A stretch of DNA of 64,000 nt from Hysterangium stoloniferum (lineage: Eukaryota > Basidiomycota > Agaricomycetes > Hysterangiales > Hysterangiaceae), in contig WHVD01000160.1 in the NCBI GenBank assembly GCA_015178975.1, forward strand, positions 1-64,000, read 5' to 3'. Below are positions 32,547 to 43,159 of this stretch, one piece after another; position 1 is the first letter of the stretch, and the number at the start of each line of letters is the position of its first letter. The position numbers and the translations under genes were made by a program. Under the pieces are notes generated by a model that saw only the letters and a list, made by a program, of their open reading frames with translations, searched no databases and was not told where the DNA came from.

Positions 32547-33268
32547 TGTTAAGAACTGAAAACTGACTAATGTCGGTGGCCGACAGGGACCGATCGGAAG
32601 GACTTGGCTTCAGCTTATGTGCTGCGCCCTTGCAAATATCCGTAGGATGTCCTTAAATTTCAGGCGGGCGAAGACTAATCCTAATGAGTACCTTTTGGCG
32701 TGATACCGATTGGAATCGAAGGACAAGTCGAGCGTCAGGCCAAGGGGTCGGGGCCGGGAGTGGGCGAGCGCACGCGAAGGCGGATGGGGGGATTCTTAGT
32801 ATGAGACTGATACAGGCGTATGAGGGTATTCTGAGTCGATATTCTGATTGCCTAGTGACTACAACTACAGCGGGTTCATATACAAGTAACAGGTGTCTGG
32901 AAAATACTAATGGGGAGAAGGGCGGAACACGGTATTAACAATAAGCTTGACTAGGAATGGGAAGTTTATGATTAGTTCGGAGGCCGATGATAACCGAGAG
33001 CAGGATTACGATAAAAGGAAATAGTTCAAGGACTACAAATATAGATAGACATATGCGAAACATAAGATTGGATGGATCAACATAATAAAGGGGACGTATC
33101 AAAGTTTGACCAGACAATACGAGTTATTTTGACGTGGGCGTAAACGGAGTTTGATCTTCGTGAAAACATTCGTCAGCTTTGGGGCCGATGGTTTCCGATA
33201 GGATGACTTGAAACGTTGACAAGTGGCGATAACCTTGGGACCGATAGGGTTGCGACACGGTCGTAACA
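32547..33268 (-). mobile_element. Solo LTR, family G, complete, GCTGG duplication
   Basis: Plus-strand ends are TGTTAAGAACTG and CGGTCGTAACA. GCTGG flanks both sides (32542-32546, 33269-33273). Length 722 bp. In LTR sense it starts TGTTACGACCG and carries the core motif GCAGCACATAAGCTGAAGC. This copy defines the family G boundaries. Confidence 0.93.
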
Positions 33269-33389
33269 GCTGGTTACTGATGACTAGTGACATTCTGGTG
33301 GATTCTGGATCTTGATACTAGTCTGGAAGATGGTTTGGAACCTGATATGATGTCTGGAAAATACATACTCCATAAAGTCTCTGGGAATA

Positions 33390-34000
33390 GATCTTCACAA
33401 TATCATTCATCAAGTGTTGGAAAGCCACCAAAGCATTGGTGAGTCCAAATGGCATAACCAGCCATTCAAAAGAACTGTAGCATGTTCAGAATGCTGTTTT
33501 CCATTTGTCACCTCCAGCAATCTGCACCAAATGATAGGCATGTCACAAATTGATCTTGTATAAATGCAGGCTCTCTAAGGGGCATCTACAAGGTCTGTGA
33601 TGATTGGAAAAGGGTACCTATCCTTCTTTGTGACTTTTTTGAGTCCTCTAAAATCTATGCAAAGGTGCAATGAGCCATCCTTCTTTCTGACACAAAGAAT
33701 CAGGGTGCTGTAGGACAATGTGGAGGGCCATATAAAGCCAATACAAAGGTGTTTGTCTATACATTCTCTAAATAAAACCAGTTCGGATTGTGAGAGGGAG
33801 TATATGTATATGGGAGGAGGGTCTGCACCATCCTCAAGGTCAATTTTAAGATCATAGGTTCTGTGGGGGACTAAAGTGTTGGCACACCATTTGCTGAAGA
33901 TGTCCATGAAGCCATGATACTTCTCCAGGATGCCATTGAGGTCAACAGTGGCCTCTGAAAGGGTAGTCACACATGTGGAGGTGCTGAGCTGAGAAATGTT
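33390..34000 (-). pseudogene. gypsy-I reverse transcriptase fragment
   Basis: The minus-strand reading gives KYHGFMDIFSK, RTYDLKIDLEDGADPP, SLSQSELVLFRECIDKH, CVRKKDGSLHLCIDFRGLKK and PFPIITDLVDAP. After a frameshift comes [20 protein letters not shown]. The TGA at 33486-33488 stands where Arg is expected (before TCYSSFEW). The catalytic YxDD part is missing to the left. The right side is continuous with the protease at 37914-38430 once T2 is removed. Confidence 0.85.
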
Positions 34001-34002
34001 TA

Positions 34003-34130
34003 TTGCTCTTTGCATAATTCATGGCGGAGTCCAAAACCTTCATTTTTTGCTGCCGTTTTGAAGTGAGAAGTTGTAAAGGGTATATCTCCTCAAATATTGT
34101 GATTCAGGTCAAGTGTTGTATATAAAAATT
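34003..34130. repeat. T2 left terminal inverted repeat
   Basis: About 115-130 bp, matching 37797-37911 in reverse, including GGCGGAGTCCAAAACCTTC and AGGGTATATCTCCTCAAAT. Confidence 0.9.
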
Positions 34131-34431
34131 GATGTATTTTTGTCTTTCTTGAAAACTATGGAGCCAAAATTTCCACTATCTCAACAGATAAAATGCATTA
34201 CAACCTAATGAGTAAGTGTTATAAGACTCCTTTTATATGGTATTTAATGGTCAATTTTTTGTGAGAATATACCAGAGTGATTTCATTATACATATAAAGA
34301 TTCTCATGGAGGGATTTGCTATAGATATTTGTGTTTTAGCCTCTAAAGCAATTTCTTTTTGGGATAGGCGCTCTACATTTTTCATCAGTGTATAGGCAGT
34401 GGTTCTTCGGAAACTGCATCCAATTACAATC

Positions 34432-36264
34432 ATGGGAGGCACTAGAAAGACCATCAGAGGTTCCAGAGGCCAATTCATAGCCACCACCCGTGTCACTGAA
34501 CCATCCATCCCTGCACTGGCAGCTCCTCAGAATCGGCATCCTAAACTACGGCCAATTTTCAAGGATGCTGCCACAAAAAACTTGCAAAATCAACAGAATG
34601 ACCCTGAGATAGATGTGATGTGTGTTGCAAATGTCCTTTTGGAGATGAAAAAGGGTTCTTCTGCTGCTATACATAACAAAAAACAGGAGGCAGGTTTTCG
34701 GGCAGTATCTGGTACTACTAGTAAGTAATCTAATATCTCCTACTCTACTCTTATACTTTTATTTATTTATAGCTCATACCCATGGCTATCACAAGAACAA
34801 CACAATCACAGGAGATCTTAGAGAAGATTATTTGGCCGAAGGTTTTTTTTTATAATTTACTAGATTTTTGATATTTCAGCTAATAGTTCTTAAATATACA
34901 AGGTAGTAGTGATATATTTAAGGACGCAAGTGACTACAGTCAAGAATATGATGAAGTTGAAAATGATGGCGAGAATATGGTGTCTGCTGGACAAGTTAAA
35001 AACATATTCAAGATCCGATTTGAAATTCCATATGGAGCTGCTACACGCGACCTCAGAATAAACTCAGATGCGAGATACACAGACTTCCTGGTTGACTTAG
35101 CAGATTCTATGGGTTTGAAGGTTTCCAACCTTCGGGTGGGATACATTTTCTCTTTCTTGCCAAAATCCCCTAAACCCAAACCCAAACTGTTGGAGAGTGA
35201 AAAATGCTGGAACATACTGATACGTGATTTAGCTACTTGGATTGAGGCTGAAAAGCGTAAAAATAAAGGAAAAGGGATCGTCCGGCCTTGGTCAGTTCGT
35301 ATTGAGGATCTCAATAAAGATATAGCTGTCACACATGGAAAGGTAAGTTAAATTATATCAGAGACAATTTGAAACTTAACCTATTTATTAGCGAAAGAAG
35401 ATACCAACAGATGATGTCAACCAGCCAGCCCTTCAGAGACGCATGGGAGATAGTGCTGACGCTTTCACAAAGGAACACGACATAATCAAGGACATTGAGA
35501 AATATCATGCATGCAACAAGTGTAATGCAGCTTGCACTACTCTACCTAAGAGTCGGGATCACTATGTTTATACAATGGCAGATAAAGCTATTTGGGCCAA
35601 TCTTGTGGTATGTATAATATCCATAAGACATCTATTTTTCTGTACTAACACATAGAAGTCCCAAGGCAAAGCATCCATTACCAAGCCACCAACATCATTG
35701 GACTTAACACCTCGTATCCAGCTTCGTGACCTCAAAGCAAAGCTAGATGACAATTCCGCAGTCACCGAAACTCAAAAATTACTCGCAGAAATGCGGCAGC
35801 TTAAAGATTTTGTATTACCAATGGCCCTCAATCAGCCTGAAATCAAGTTCCCAAAGGCAGCTGTACCAACACCATATACACCTATTCGAGTTGGTGATGA
35901 AGGTACACTCCATTTTCGTGGGTGTCCAGGCTCTGCCTCTCCAAAGAATGTCTATAAAGCAGAGTCTCACAAAATGGCATCAGAAGTTGATTATCCTACT
36001 CTCGAACAGTGGCTGGGTAGCCTGGATGTGCATTCACTTCGTGGTCGTGACAACCAAAATTATAGTCGGTTCCATCCCTTGTTCATAGAACAAGGGTTTC
36101 TTCGATTGGATGACCTCGCTGATTTGTCAGGAAAAGACTTGCTTGATTTATTTGAACAGCATGGAATGAATGCAGGAACAGCCAATCGACTGATCAGATG
36201 GGCAAAAGAGGACTCTACCATACTTTCAGTGGAACCCCTTCGCAAGAAATCATGCCATGAATAG
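34432..36264 (+). CDS. T2 accessory protein with Cys motif and C-terminal SAM-like domain (~540 aa, five exons)
   Basis: Exons 34432-34720, 34773-34841, 34903-35342, 35392-35607 and 35656-36264 are joined by GT-AG introns of 48-61 bp and give one frame of about 540 codons. The N-terminus is basic (GGTRKTIRGSRGQF). Then comes a beta-rich segment (FKIRFEIPYGAATRDLRINS, LVDLADSMGLKVSNLRVGY) that could be a ubiquitin- or PB1-like fold, and a Cys motif (YHACNKCNAACTTL). The C-terminus DYPTLEQWLGSLDVH, FLRLDDLADLSGKDLLDLF and GTANRLIRWAKED has the pattern of a SAM domain, a protein- or RNA-binding, often self-associating fold. The T1 protein shares the layout. Function unknown; partnership with the transposase is inference. 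Confidence 0.75.
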
Positions 36265-36301
36265 TATGGGTAAAAGAAAACATTCTATTTGGTCATTACA
36301 T

Positions 36302-37499
36302 TTAGACATATCCACATTTATCATAGAATGCATGTGCATCATCTGCCGTAATTGAAAAAACTGCACTTATCAACCGCACATATACATCTGAATCATCTTT
36401 TGCAGTCCAAGCAGCTCACTCAACACCACCCTCATGCCGAATTTGTGCTTTGATAGCAGAAAACGCAAGCTCAATGGGGTTGTAGTCGGGGGAATAAGGA
36501 GGTAAACATTCAATTCGCATTCCACTGTATAAAATCCAATTAGTAGTATAAATAAAAGAGGATTAAGAGAATACCGTGAATGAATTAGATCAATAATTCC
36601 CGGATCCTTGTGAATCTTGCAGTTGTCCATCACAATAACTGAATTCCGGGCAGGGTATGGCTGCATGCGGTCCAGAAGGCCCTCAATAAATTCCATGAAA
36701 AGCTCCGTATTGAAAGATCCTTCAACAACTTTTACGGATATCATGCCACTATGTGAGATGGCCAGAAGAACAGAATACCTTATATTTACATTAGTAGTTT
36801 AAAGTAAAAAACAGAAAAGAGACATACCGTCTTCCCCGCATAAAAAAACATTTCCGCAGAGCCCACTGACCCTTTAGTGCCCACCCATACCCACGATAAG
36901 TTGTCTGACGGTCGAATGAGCTCTCATCTACAAAGATGAGTTGGTCTGCAATGTATGTCTTACCCATGTGATACACGTAGGCTGCACGTTTCTCTGCACT
37001 ACGTTCTCTTGCAATCTTTGTAAGCTACATGAGAAACAATACCGTTGAATATTAGTAACACCACTAAATGAGTAATAATAAAGCACATACCTTCTTCATA
37101 GTGAAACCCGACTTCTGAAGTGCTCTCCACACAGTTGATAATGATACTGAAGTCCCACACATATCTTCTAGGCTCTCCTTCAGCTCGTCCAGGTAAATGT
37201 CCGATGCCTTTGCGATTGAACCAAGCAGAAACTAGAAAAGAACATCAGGTAATTATAATATGAAAATCTATGTGAGCACTCACCTCTCGATCACCTTCAT
37301 CAAGTATTGACTTTCGTCCTTTGCGTCTGCTAGGGGAGTGGACAACTTGTCCAGTGCGCTTATAGATGGACAAGATACGTTCAATCGTTCGGCGCCGCTG
37401 ACCCGTGTATTCCATAATTTTAGCTATAGATAAGTGTTTTGCCATGAAAACAAGGGTCCACCGTAAGTCATCGGACAAAGGTCGTTGTCGTGGTGGCAT
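36302..37499 (-). pseudogene. T2 transposase, DD34E IS630/Tc1-like, five exons, one in-frame TGA
   Basis: Exons on the minus strand are 37284-37499, 37091-37231, 36828-37024, 36575-36778 and 36302-36524, with GT-AG introns. MPPRQRPLSDDLRWTLVFMA and RRRTIERILSIYKRTG form the helix-turn-helix domain. Catalytic residues are D in IFVDESSFDR, D in VIVMDNCKIHK and E in PDYNPIELAF, with 34 residues between the last two. A TGA at 36416-36418 (GGVE-stop-AAWTAKDD) lies after the catalytic Glu. Without it the frame runs to TAA at 36302. The stop could be a recent mutation; read-through cannot be excluded. Confidence 0.9.
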
Positions 37500-37796
37500 A
37501 GCGAGCGTGATGGGGAGAAGAACTGTCATGGCACAAACCGTGACTGTGTGACAAAGCAAAACCATTTTTACACGACATTGAGCACACAGATTACTTATTC
37601 CAACCGTAAAGAGTCTCAATATAGTGTTATAATTGGGAATGAAAAGGTCACCATTTACTTAAACCGCTAGATTTCTTGGAAAATTGACTAACTTATGTGA
37701 GGTAATCATACCGGCAGCACCAGCAGCACATACTTTTTGTGACAATCTGGCACCATAGGAAATAAGAGAAAATACATTAGATCAAATTTCATATAG

Positions 37797-37911
37797 TACA
37801 CTTGATTTAAATCGCAGTATTTGAGGAGATATGCCCTTTACAACTTCTTACTTCAAAACGGCGGCAAAAAATGAAGGTTTTGGACTCCGCCACGAATTAT
37901 GCAAAGAGCAA
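37797..37911. repeat. T2 right terminal inverted repeat
   Basis: Reverse complement of the left repeat, ending GCAAAGAGCAA before TA. Confidence 0.9.
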
Positions 37912-38440
37912 TAACAAAAATGTCGGGCATTCATCCATCTTACTGGTATGTAAAAACATGTCAGCATTAACTAAAGAGATGGATGGGGGGTCTGTCAGGG
38001 AGGGGTTGGCCAGCAGAGCCGCTACTCCCCTGGCCAAGACTGAAGAAGCTGGAATTTGACTGTCAGGCACCCAGAAAGTAAGATGGCCCAATACCTAGTC
38101 AATCAACAGGTTGTAGCAGGTGAGCCAGTTGTATCCAAGGATGACTGTGCAATTCACATCCAACTGTGTCACATAAAATGTGAGCTGCTGATGAGTTCCA
38201 CATGGAAAAATGACTGCAAGGTCACAAACCTGAGTTATGACACTATTGCTAGTGCCATCAAAGAGTCGGAGGGGGACCAGGTCAACTGATCAAGTCTTGA
38301 GCTTGTGAATGGGGAGGAAATTGGTGTCTATGAAACAGTGGGTAGAGCTGGAGTCCACCAAAGCTCTAAACTTTGAAGGGGGGAGTGCTGAGGTCAAACA
38401 AATGAAGACCAAATTGTGGTTTGAAAGAGTGGACACATTG
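37912..38440 (-). pseudogene. gypsy-I protease and linker
   Basis: The minus-strand reading gives FRALVDSSSTHCFIDTNF with the protease Asp (DSS instead of DSG), LRLFDGTSNSVITQVCDLAV, VTQLDVNCTVILGYNWLT and LGHLTFWVPDSQIP. It parallels the gypsy-C protease (51155-51895) closely. A TAG replaces the Trp codon in LIDWVLG. gag is not seen further right, because a degenerate LTR begins at about 38497. Confidence 0.82.
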
Positions 38441-38496
38441 AGCCAGAAGGCCATGATTAAAAGATAACAGTTTATGAGCTTGAGTTCTAATATACT

Positions 38497-40054
38497 GTTG
38501 ATATTTAAGCAAAGGGGTTCAAAGGAGGCTCTATGTCAGAGGCCCAATGATAGAGATCATACTAGTCAGGAGGTCCAACTCTATAAAATGGGTGGAGCTT
38601 GGCTTCAACTTATGTGTTGCACCTCATATGAACTGTTAAGGTGTTCCAGTATTTCAAACAGAGCAGATAGTATGATAATAACTAAAGACAACACATAGCT
38701 CACTCAACTGGGGGGCTGATATACATACTAAGAGTCATAACATAGATGGTCACAGCTTCCCAACAACACCTTAGAGGGTATTGGAGAGGGAGTAAATGGA
38801 CTGAAGACTAATCTAACTTGATATTAGAACTGAGGAGCAGTAGCATACATGGTAGGAACTTTACACAAAGGTATAACAGATAAGCAGGGGTGTGATCAAT
38901 GAGGTGAGAAGTAGTGATGGGTCAAAGGAAGTGCAGGAAGAGGTAGGGATCAAACTAGAACTAAGTACAATGTAACTAGAGTATACTAAGAGGGGATGAG
39001 GTGGAAAATAATGTTTATACATAGGTCAGGTGGTGGGAGAGCATTGTCATGGAGTGTTACGACCGGACAATCCCGCCGGACTCCGGGCACTAACCTGTAC
39101 ACCCCCACGTGCTACAAGCACCAATCGTCTGTTTATAGGATTTCCCACCCGGACTCCGTTACGTCAAGACTAGTTACGTTCGACCTCATTAAGACACATA
39201 TCAGTCACCAGACTTCCCCCAGACTCGGTCTCTGTCTATGTCCATCTTCGTCCCACGCATCAGTCACTGGACCCCGCTCAGAATCCCGTCACTGCTCTAA
39301 TCGAGCCCCATTCCCGTTTTAGTCAAATGACCTATCACGATTTAGGACTCCGCTCCCACTCCGTTTCCCGTTATGGGTTATGCTTTGTCACGATTCCGAC
39401 TCCGCTCCGTTCCGTTCCGTTCCTAACACCAATTTGGTGTTTACTATTCCTGTTTTATGTTTTGTTAGTTTCGTTTTGTTATTACTGGATTTGGTATGTC
39501 ATTCACTCCATGGTCTATATAAACTGGTAGATGTTGTACATACAATCCAGTCAGAAAATTAGCTTAGATTCCCCCCAGTAATCTAATAACATTTTCCACT
39601 CTAAAAACCTTACTTGATTCACATCGCTCGCACTAGTCGGAGCCCACGGGCTCCGGCGCATCTATCTCTCTCAACTATCTCGACTCACGACCCACAACCT
39701 CCGACTCACAAACCACGACCTCCGACTTACGACCTACCCACGAACCCTGCCCAGACTCCCCGGGATCCCCGTCTGTCCGTTTGAAATTGGACAACACGAT
39801 CTAGCGAGGGTGCAGCCTATAAGCTGAAGCCAAGTCCTACCGGATATCCCGCAGGTTTCTCTGGAAACCCGGCCTGTGTGTGTATCCTAACATGGAGACA
39901 GAACAAGATGGCTACCAGGAAATGTTATTATGAACTGAGTGTCAGGGTGCCACAGGTAGTGACACCATGGTCAGGGGTACTGATAGTGGGATGCTGTAGG
40001 GTGACAAGGGGTAGAATGAGCTTGTGGGGGGCTGAACAACTGGGATCCTAACAT
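38497..40054 (-). repeat. Degenerate LTR (minus sense), interrupted by solo LTR A
   Basis: Plus-strand ends TGTTGATATTTAAG and GGATCCTAACA are about 715 bp apart once the family A LTR is removed. GGCTTCAACTTATGTGTTGC at about 38600 is a variant of the core motif found in other LTR families. No TSD was found and the overall match to a known family is poor. Confidence 0.45.
39055..39892 (+). mobile_element. Solo LTR, family A, complete, TGGAG duplication
   Basis: Starts TGTTACGACCGG and ends GTATCCTAACA (838 bp), flanked by TGGAG (39050-39054, 39893-39897). It defines family A; reverse copies are at 18564-20112 and 60521-61256. The core motif is GCAGCCTATAAGCTGAAGCC near 39808. This copy is GC-richer and retains many CG dinucleotides, so it is probably the youngest of the three. 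Confidence 0.93.
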
Positions 40055-41257
40055 AAGGTCCATGATGGTACAGTCTAGCAACTACATATATAATTTTGTA
40101 AAATAAGGAAATTATTAAGGGGATCTTGGCATATGTTTTCCAGGAATAGATATGGTTGGTTTGTAATCTTTGGTACCAACAATATCAGGCCTGGAATGAA
40201 ATCCAAATAATTTGGGAAAATGCTGGAACAGAAATGATATAAATAGTACTGCACATAAGAATCAATACCAGTAGAGAAATAAGACAGACAATTTCAAAAT
40301 AAGAGGAATAACTAAATAGATTTCAGGAAGTCCAGTGATCCAGTAAGTCAAGAATCCCAAAGTGTCCACAGATGGTACTTCTTGACTGATATGAGATTTT
40401 ACCAGCAGGGAATTCACCACAAGAGAATGTATAAGGAGTTAAAGCTTATATATATCCCTGGCTGGTATTAAAATAAAACCTGTTGCTATGGAAGTGACCA
40501 AAGCAGATAAATAAATCCTAAACCTACACCTTGGAGTCTAGAGTTTAAGCCACTCAAAACTGTATAAGTGAAAGAGGCACAAGACTACAGCAAACTAGGG
40601 TCTTGCAGGTGTACTGTACTTCTCACTTAATAGTCTTGATCTATCAGCCAGGTACTCCTAACCTAATCAAAGAGCAAGCTATTAAAAAGGAGAAAAAGAG
40701 ACAACTATATAAGGATAGTACTTTTCCAAAGCAAGAGATTTCCAAAATTCTTACAGAAGTGTAGAATAGCTGGAAAGAAACAATGCTCAATAACACTGGA
40801 TGAAAAGAGAAGTAGATCAGAGTGTGACCAAAAGATATAGTGTGGTTTGGGTCAGGAATTGCAGAGGTTGACTGGCAAGGCTCGAATTTCTTTCAAACTC
40901 CAACATTGAATCTCTCTATAAGTACCACACACTGCTATGAGGGTGTCGCAAAAAGTAGACAATTGCCATAAATATACATGTTAGTTTCAAACTAAAACAT
41001 AGCTATACTTTGAATGGTAATACTCAAAATACCATTTTAAATGATATATGCTCTTAGAAAAGGGGCTAATTCACAATTTTAAACATCAAAATCCAGTCAC
41101 AGGGCCACCACTGTACACAGATTGATATAGGATGAAGAATATATACAAAACAATATCCATTCCATGCTAGGTGCTAGAAAGTAAGACCTAATAGTAAACT
41201 CAGTCTCGTATATGGATATAATGGACTGAGGTGTGGGGACATTCTGGCTACAGTATA
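40055..41257. other. Unassigned AT-rich sequence
   Basis: No open frame, domain, tandem array or element terminus was recognised in ~1.2 kb. Confidence 0.4.
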
Positions 41258-41259
41258 TA

Positions 41260-41473
41260 CAGTGACTTACAAAACGTATCCAATGTTTTGTAGTTTCAGC
41301 TTATATATGCTATATCCCAGTAGATAAAATAGTAGAAATCACCAAAATATTTGTGAACATGACCTATCATGTATATATTTATATGGTAGAACTATATTAT
41401 GTAATATCCATATATGGAAACACTATGAATATTTTAATGGAGAGGGTTCATTGGATACGTTTTGTAACTGACA
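41260..41473. repeat. Tc1-B left terminal repeat with inverted inner tip
   Basis: The outer tip CAGTGACTTACAAAACGTAT recurs inverted at the inner edge as TTGGATACGTTTTGTAACTG. The right repeat (42655-42867) mirrors this, so the element has four tip-like sites. Confidence 0.88.
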
Positions 41474-41607
41474 GGTTCTGGGATGAAAACCATATGCCTA
41501 TGTTGATTGTTTGCATTTGGTTATGTTTTTCAACATGTCATGTGATCATTCTATACTACAGTATAAGTTGAAGGGCTTTCTCAGCTAAGATTCCCTCAAT
41601 TCTAACT

Positions 41608-42628
41608 ATGCATCCCCTTTTCACTGCTGCCCAGTATGAGATCCTTTCTCTACTTGATGCTGGCCATTCTGCCAGACAAATTTCAGTTTCTACTGGCTAT
41701 AGCTATGCTACTATCTATCTCTAGACTTCATTCTAAACACCATTCCCACCTTTCCAAGTCCTCTGGTGGTCACCCTTCCAAACTCTCCACAGCCAACATC
41801 CATTTTGCACAACGCCTTATCAGCTCTGGAAAGGCTGATACAGCTGTAGATGCAACAAAGGCACTTTGCACTATCACCAACCAGTCACTCAATCCTCCAA
41901 CAGTGCATCATTGACTCAAGGCAGCTGGGATGAAGCCTGTGGTAAAGAAGAAAAGGCCTCTTCTTTCTAAGAGGCATAAAAAGGAGAGAATGGATTTTGC
42001 TTTGGCATATCAGGATTGGACTGTGGAGGATTGGAAGAACGTGGTGTGGTCTGATGAGACCAAAATTAATAGGCTGGGGTCAGATGGCAGGAAGTGGGTG
42101 TGGAAAAAGGCAGGGGAGGGCTTGAGTGACAGGCTGGTTGAGGGAACCCTGAAGTTTGGTGGTGGATCTTTAATGGTTTGGGGGTGCATGCTGTGGGAGG
42201 GGGTTGGGTATGCATGCAAGATTGATGGAAGGATGGATGGGGATCTCTACATCCAGATTCTGGAGGATGACCTGCAAGCCAGTCTTAAGGACTATGGTAA
42301 ATCTGCCAATGGTATCATCTTCCAGCAGGACAATGACCCCAAGCATACCTGTAAGAAGGCCCAGAATTGATTCCAAGAAAATGGTTTCAGGGTTCTCTCA
42401 TGGCCAGCACAGTCTCCTGACTTGAATCCCATTGAACACCTATGGAATCACCTGAAGAGGAGGTTGGCAGGGTATGAGAATGCACCCCAGGGGATGGAAG
42501 AGTTGTGGGAGAGGGTGGTGGATGAATGGTACAAGATTGATGAAAAGGTGTGTCAGGATTTGATTGAAAGTATGCCTAGGAGGGTTTCAGATATATTAAA
42601 GGCAAAGGGTGGCTACACTAAGTACTAA
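41608..42628 (+). pseudogene. Tc1-B transposase (DD34E), one frameshift and two TGA codons
   Basis: ATG at 41608 gives MHPLFTAAQYEILSLLDAGH, a helix-turn-helix. A frameshift near 41715 leads into LHSKHHSHLSKSSGGHPSKL. The frame crosses a TGA (after NPPTVHH) into KERMDFALAYQDWTVEDW, VVWSDETKINRLGSDG with the first Asp, and GIIFQQDNDPKHTCKKAQN with the second Asp. A second TGA precedes QENGFRVLSWPAQSPDLNP with NPIEHLW holding the Glu, at the 34-residue spacing. It ends at 42628. One TGA probably replaces CGA, the other TGG. Confidence 0.92.
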
Positions 42629-42654
42629 ATACTAGTAATTTCCTGCCTAAATGT

Positions 42655-42867
42655 GTCAGTTACAAAATGTATCCAATGAACCCTCTCCATTGAAATATTC
42701 ATAGTGTTTCCATATATGGATATTACATAATATAGTTCTACCATATAAATATATACATGATAGGTCATGTTCACAAATATTCTGGTGATTTCTACTATTT
42801 TATCTACTGGGATATAGCATATATAAGCTGAAACTACAAAACATTGGATACATTTTGTAAGTCACTG
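42655..42867. repeat. Tc1-B right terminal repeat
   Basis: Reverse complement of 41260-41473, with both outer and inner tips (GTCAGTTACAAAATGTATCC and GGATACATTTTGTAAGTCAC). Confidence 0.9.
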
Positions 42868-43159
42868 TATACTGAGAACAGCAATTAGTGATAGGAACGA
42901 GGGTAATATGGAGTAAGGGGAACATGAGACAAAGAGAGAAATGAGACATGTGGCCACACCTTGGTTCCTTATGTGTCCATGTGGTCTCTTTGTTATTTCA
43001 ACCCTGCATACTCTTGTTCGTCCAAATATCACTAGAGAGGTTTTACAGTGTTATCCAACACTAGGTACATGTGTCTTTGAGGGCATTTTGACGTGTTCAC
43101 GGCAGTCGTGACCTGCACGGCACTTTCCATGGCCCCTTAAGAAGTGGGGCTTCAAATCC

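Larger units (their letters stand above)
34003..37911. mobile_element. T2: two-gene DNA transposon with TA duplication
   Basis: The ends TTGCTCTTTGCATAATTC (34003) and GAATTATGCAAAGAGCAA (37911) are inverted and flanked by TA (34001-34002, 37912-37913). Removing the element rejoins the gypsy-I frame between protease and reverse transcriptase (PTFLL then NISQLS). Inside are a plus-strand accessory gene (34432-36264) and a minus-strand five-exon transposase (36302-37499), convergent with 37 bp between their ends. The copy looks young: introns and frames are nearly all intact. Confidence 0.92.
41260..42867 (+). mobile_element. Tc1-B: compact Tc1 element with TA duplication
   Basis: The ends CAGTGACTTACAAAACG and GTAAGTCACTG are flanked by TA (41258-41259, 42868-42869). 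Length 1608 bp, with ~213 bp terminal repeats (41260-41473 and 42655-42867) around one transposase gene. The tip sequence CAGTGACT is shared with Tc1-A. The transposase has a frameshift and two TGA codons, so the copy is not autonomous. Confidence 0.93.

Noticed and set aside
38497..40054. A complete LTR with target duplication
   Set aside because: End bases are LTR-like but no matching 5 bp flanks were found, so it is listed only as a degenerate candidate.
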